The position numbers and the translations under genes are program-made. Positions 13,714 through 16,798 of a DNA stretch of 16,798 bases are shown one piece after another; position 1 is the first letter of the stretch; each line of letters begins with the position of its first letter. This DNA comes from Chloroflexota bacterium. GTDB lineage: Bacteria; Chloroflexota; Anaerolineae; Anaerolineales; JACQED01. The notes under the pieces are model-generated. The model saw nothing but the letters and a program-made list of their open reading frames with translations, was not told the origin of the DNA and made no database searches. The stretch spans positions 1 to 16,798 of the forward strand of contig JACQED010000124.1 in NCBI GenBank assembly GCA_016200785.1. Direction: 5' to 3'.

Positions 13714-14970
13714 ATGTTACGCTCAATGTTCACGGCCATCGGCGCGCTGACCTTGCACCAGTCCTTCATGGACGTGGTGGCCGACAACCTGGCCAACGTC
13801 AACACGCCCGGCTACAAGGCCAGCCGGGCCAGTTTTCAGGATCAGATCGCCCAACTCATACAGACCGGAGCCGCGCCGGGGACGAACCTCGGCGGCGTGA
13901 ACCCCACGCAGATCGGGCTGGGCGTGCGCCTCGGCAGCGTCACGTCCACCTTCACCCAAGGCTCGCTCCAGAGCACCGGCCGCTCGACCGACCTGGCGAT
14001 CCAAGGCGACGGCTTCTTCGTCTACACCAATAGCGGCTCGGCCGGCGCGACCCAGTTCTACTCGCGCGATGGCTCGCTCGGCCTCGACGCCAACGGCGTG
14101 CTGGTGAACAACTCCACCGGCATGAGGGCCATGGGCTGGACGGCAGTGACCAGCGGCTCCACCGGCGGTTCGGCGGCCGTTGACACCAGCCAGCCAATCG
14201 CCGCCATCCAGATCCCGGTGGACTCCGCCGTTGCCCGCGCCACCGCCAACGCCACGCTGGTCGGCAACCTCGACTCGGCGGCGGCCTCCGGCTCGGTCGG
14301 CCAGGCCACCACCACCCTCGGCGTGTACGACTCGCTCGGCGCGCTGCGCACCGTCACCGTCACCTTCCAGCATCCCTCCAGTAACAACTGGGCGTGGACG
14401 GCCACGACCGGATCGCCCGCCAGCGCCATCGGCAGTGGAACGCTGACATTCGACACCAACGGCGTGCTCACCTCCGGCAGTTCCGGCACGCTCACCCTGC
14501 CGGCCGGCGGCGGATCGTCGTCCACCGCCATCACGCTGGACATGAGCGACCTGACTCAACTTGCCACCAGCAGCAGCGTGGCGGCCTCCAGCCAGGACGG
14601 CCTCGCCGCCGGGAGTTTGACCGGCATCAACGTCATCTCCAGCACCGGGCAGGTCGTCGGCCTGTATTCCAACGGGCTGCAACAGGTGATCGGCCAACTC
14701 GCGCTGGCGACGTTCGTCAACTCGTCAGGACTCAGCCGGCTGGGGCAGAATCTGTATGCCCAGGGGTTGAACTCCGGCGAGGCCCGAGTCGGCACGGCCG
14801 GCGCCGGCGGGCGCGGCACACTCGTCTCCGGCTACCTCGAAGCCTCGAACGTTGACCTGGCCCAGGAGTTCACAAACATGATCATGGCCCAGCGCGGCTT
14901 TCAAGCCTCCTCGCGGGTGATCACCGCCTCGGATGAGATGCTGCAGGAGTTGGTGAATCTCAAGCGATAG
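13714..14970 (+). CDS. flgE: Flagellar hook protein FlgE
   Basis: FlgE polymerises into the curved hook joining rod and filament. The 418-residue product opens with the rod/hook motif (GALTLHQSFMDVVADNLANV, then NTPGYKASRASFQDQI). It continues with IGLGVRLGSVTSTFTQGSLQ and STDLAIQGDGFFVY, the pattern of FlgE and related FlgF/FlgG proteins. It ends in GYLEASNVDLAQEFTNMIMA, QRGFQASSRVITASDEMLQE. The size and the Ser/Thr/Gly-rich insert (~155-320) favour FlgE over FlgF or FlgG (about 250-265). GGAGG at 13702-13706 precedes the ATG. The place after flgD and the TIGR02530-type gene supports the call. Confidence 0.93.
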   Translation: MLRSMFTAIGALTLHQSFMDVVADNLANVNTPGYKASRASFQDQIAQLIQTGAAPGTNLGGVNPTQIGLGVRLGSVTSTFTQGSLQSTGRSTDLAIQGDGFFVYTNSGSAGATQFYSRDGSLGLDANGVLVNNSTGMRAMGWTAVTSGSTGGSAAVDTSQPIAAIQIPVDSAVARATANATLVGNLDSAAASGSVGQATTTLGVYDSLGALRTVTVTFQHPSSNNWAWTATTGSPASAIGSGTLTFDTNGVLTSGSSGTLTLPAGGGSSSTAITLDMSDLTQLATSSSVAASSQDGLAAGSLTGINVISSTGQVVGLYSNGLQQVIGQLALATFVNSSGLSRLGQNLYAQGLNSGEARVGTAGAGGRGTLVSGYLEASNVDLAQEFTNMIMAQRGFQASSRVITASDEMLQELVNLKR

Positions 14971-14988
14971 GTGTGTCTCCGGATAACT

Positions 14989-15058
14989 GTCATGCTGAGC
15001 GAAGCGAAGCATCTCCTCGCCTCGTTCGGGGCAGGCTCATCGCTTCGCTCAGAGTGAC
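14989..15058. repeat. 70-bp inverted-repeat element downstream of flgE
   Basis: GTCATGCTGAGCGAAGCGA (14989-15007) and TCGCTTCGCTCAGAGTGAC (15040-15058) are inverted copies matching at 17 of 19 positions, with a 32-base centre. It fills most of the 105-bp gap between flgE and the next ORF. From memory, GAGCGAAGCGAAGC-type inverted repeats are abundant dispersed elements in Chloroflexota genomes, where their spurious translations read CHAERSEAS. No T-run follows, so a terminator role is uncertain. Confidence 0.8.
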
Positions 15059-15075
15059 GCGGGCCATCAGCGACC

Positions 15076-16798
15076 ATGCTTCCGGTGCTCACCCCCTCTC
15101 CCGTCAGCCCGGCCGCCGCCGGCCAGCGGCCGGACGAGATTCCCATTGCCCTGCGCCTCAATCAGCGATTGGCCGCCGAGGTGCTGCAAATCGCCGCCGA
15201 CCACGTCGTGCTGGCGCTGGAGGGCGTGCCGGTGGTGGCCCGCCTCACCTCGCCCGATCAGGCCGCCATGTTGGCCGAGCGCCGCGTCGCGCAATTCATC
15301 GTGCGCGGCCTGTCCGATCAATCGCTCACCCTGCAACTCGTTCACCCCGAGACGGCGCCGCCGCCGCCGCCCGCTTCATCGCTGGCCGGACTCATCCCCT
15401 CCCTCCTCGAACAGGCCGGCCTCCCGGTCAACCCGGCCAACACCCAGATCGCCCGCGCGCTGATCGAGCGCGGCCTGCCGGTGACGCCGGAACTGGTGGC
15501 CGAACTGGAAAGTGCGCTGGCCGGCCTCGTCGAGCATCGCCGCCGCGTCAACGAATTCGTTGACACCCGGCCCGGCGCGCAAGCCGCGCCATGGAATCAG
15601 GCGGACGCGCAGGCCGCCGCCGCGCTCAGGGCCGCCGGACTGCCCCTCAGTCCCGGCACGCTCGCGCTCGCCCGGACGCAACCCGCGCCTCTGGCCGAGA
15701 CCCTCGCCCGCTTGCAAGCCCAACTCGAATCGCTGTCGGCCCTGCCTCTCCCGCCGCGCCAGGCCGAACTGGCGCGCGGCGCGCTGGAAACCCTCGCCAA
15801 GATTCGCGTGGACTGGAGCCAGCCCGCGCCGGCCCTCGCCGCGCAACTGCGCGAGGCAGTCGCCATTCTGGGCCGCGCCGTCGAGCACGATCTGGCGAAA
15901 CTGCTGACGGCCATCTCAGATCAATCTGATCGATCGGCCGACTCGGCCCTCCGCCTCGTCAACGACCTCAAGGGCGGCGCCGGCCGCGGCTTCCTCCTCT
16001 CGCGCGGCATGCTCCGCGCCGAGGTGGCCAAGCAGCCGCCTGCCGCTCCCCTGGTCTTCGCCACGCCGACCGCCGACGCCCGCGTGCTCGGCACCGAGCT
16101 CGTCCTCTTCGCGGGCGCCGACTCGACCCGCCTCGAGGTCCGCACGGGCCGCGTCCGCCTCACGCGCCGCGAGGACGGCCTCTCGGTCGATGTCGCCGCG
16201 GGCAGCACGGCCGTTGCGCCGAAGACCGGAACCTTCGTCGTGAAGCCCGGCCGCGCCGCCTCCGGTCTCCAGGCGCTCTACCTCTTCCACGAGGGGCAGG
16301 GAAACGTGATCCACGACGTCGCCGGCGCGGGCCTTCCGCTCGACCTGCGCCTCGCGAAAGGCAGGCAGCCCTGGTCCGAGCCCGGGCTCCACCTCGAAGG
16401 CAACCCGATGGTCAAGTCCGACGCGCCGGCGACCCGGATCATCGACGCCTGCCGCAAGAGCCAGGAGATCACCCTCGAGGCCTGGGTCCAGCCCGCGCGC
16501 GCCGCGCTCGACTTCGAGGGCGCGATCGTCTCGCTCTCGACCGACGTCCAGGACCGCAACTTCGCGCTGTCACAGAACACGAGCGCCTTCGACGCGGCGC
16601 TTCGCCTCTCCACCAGCGACGGCGGCGGCCGCCCGGTCCTCTCGACCGCCAAGGGCGGCGTCGAGACGAAGCTCACCCACCTCGCCTTCACCCGCAACGC
16701 GGCGTGGCAGGAGCGGCTCTACGTGAACGGCGTCGAGCGGGCGATGCGGACCCGTGCCGGCAGCTTCGCGAGCTGGAACGACGCCTTCCACCTGTTCA
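15076..16798 (+). CDS. FliK-like N-terminus joined to FecR/LamG-like sequence (3' end missing)
   Basis: The frame is open from ATG 15076 to the window end (574 codons). The start is uncertain because no ribosome site is visible. Residues ~22-95 look like a small beta-rich domain (LRLNQRLAAEVLQIAADHVV, VARLTSPDQAAMLAERRVAQ). Residues ~100-284 carry paired 'AGLPVNP / RGLPVTPEL / AGLPLSPGT' helical repeats seen in long FliK-like proteins of Clostridia and relatives, plus palindrome copy 4. From ~303 the protein changes: FLLSRGMLRAEVAKQPP, VLGTELVLFAGADSTRLEVR, GRVRLTRREDGLSVDVAAGS is a FecR-like domain. From ~398, GLQALYLFHEGQGNVIHDVA, ITLEAWVQPAR and RLYVNGVERA form a LamG-like domain. Leucine codons shift from mixed CTG/CTC to almost only CTC. 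I treat the two halves as probably not one natural gene. Confidence 0.6.
   Translation, partial: MLPVLTPSPVSPAAAGQRPDEIPIALRLNQRLAAEVLQIAADHVVLALEGVPVVARLTSPDQAAMLAERRVAQFIVRGLSDQSLTLQLVHPETAPPPPPASSLAGLIPSLLEQAGLPVNPANTQIARALIERGLPVTPELVAELESALAGLVEHRRRVNEFVDTRPGAQAAPWNQADAQAAAALRAAGLPLSPGTLALARTQPAPLAETLARLQAQLESLSALPLPPRQAELARGALETLAKIRVDWSQPAPALAAQLREAVAILGRAVEHDLAKLLTAISDQSDRSADSALRLVNDLKGGAGRGFLLSRGMLRAEVAKQPPAAPLVFATPTADARVLGTELVLFAGADSTRLEVRTGRVRLTRREDGLSVDVAAGSTAVAPKTGTFVVKPGRAASGLQALYLFHEGQGNVIHDVAGAGLPLDLRLAKGRQPWSEPGLHLEGNPMVKSDAPATRIIDACRKSQEITLEAWVQPARAALDFEGAIVSLSTDVQDRNFALSQNTSAFDAALRLSTSDGGGRPVLSTAKGGVETKLTHLAFTRNAAWQERLYVNGVERAMRTRAGSFASWNDAFHLF
15547..15564. repeat. 18-bp palindrome, copy 4 (in FliK-like ORF)
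   Basis: A perfect copy followed by ACCCG, here read in the other open frame as VNEFVDTR (residues 158-165), between two helical repeats of the FliK-like part. Because it lies on the flagellar side of the suspected junction, it supports that side belonging to the same genome as the rest. Confidence 0.95.
15925..15990. other. Suspected junction of two unrelated sequences
   Basis: Left of here the protein is FliK-like (ending near EHDLAKLL) and leucine codons are mixed. Right of here it is FecR/LamG-like, with CTC strongly dominant, and GAG almost replaces GAA. The GC-rich stretch around 15970-15990 is low in complexity and could have served as a false overlap during assembly. The exact point cannot be fixed by eye. 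Confidence 0.55.

Noticed and set aside
14179..14189. CGTTGACACC in flgE as another palindrome remnant
   Set aside because: Only ten bases match and the flanks do not. It lies in ordinary hook coding sequence and may be chance.

Overview
The window is one dense, plus-strand flagellar gene cluster from a GC-rich bacterium. It runs from the 3' part of fliD to a second FliK-like gene. The last ~0.8 kb looks foreign to the rest. I infer an uncultured Chloroflexota (Anaerolineae-like) genome. The grounds are the GC-rich composition, the Firmicutes-like gene set (short FlgD, and a TIGR02530-type protein between flgD and flgE), and several families of small palindromic and heptanucleotide repeats of kinds I associate with Chloroflexota and cyanobacteria. 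No 16S or other marker gene is present, so the taxonomy is a guess.

Layout. (1) 1-2797, filament-assembly genes: fliD (5' end outside the window), flaG, fliS and a 66-residue orphan ORF. A 92-bp tandem duplication over the fliS start creates a 31-codon decoy ORF that ends on the fliS start codon. A sigma-28-like promoter candidate lies just upstream. (2) 2931-11317, basal body and export: a clan-A-like glycoside hydrolase where flgB would be expected, then flgC, fliE, fliF, fliG, fliH, fliI, fliJ, a lytic transglycosylase and flgB. From fliF to the lytic transglycosylase the genes overlap or nearly touch, which indicates one translationally coupled operon. (3) 11324-14970, hook: fliK, flgD, a TIGR02530-type flagellar-operon gene and flgE. 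(4) 15076 to the end: an ORF with a FliK-like N-terminal part that passes without a stop into FecR-like and LamG-like sequence. Its leucine codon use is clearly different, so this is probably an assembly chimera and less likely a real fusion.

How the genes fit together: FliF/FliG form the MS ring and rotor, FliE/FlgB/FlgC the rod, and FliH/FliI/FliJ the cytoplasmic export ATPase complex. FlgD caps hook growth, FlgE is the hook and FliK measures it. FliD caps the filament, FliS chaperones flagellin, and the transglycosylase (perhaps with the glycoside hydrolase) probably opens the wall for the rod.

The most unusual layer is the repeats. A perfect 18-bp palindrome, GTCAACGAATTCGTTGAC, occurs four times, each time inside a coding sequence in an open frame and in a low-complexity linker. 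Part of it recurs in fliH. A 63-bp block of nine heptanucleotides lies in frame in the glycoside hydrolase linker. Other hairpin or heptamer elements occupy intergenic gaps. There is no gene-free stretch longer than 300 bases, and I saw no tRNA, rRNA, CRISPR array or transposase.
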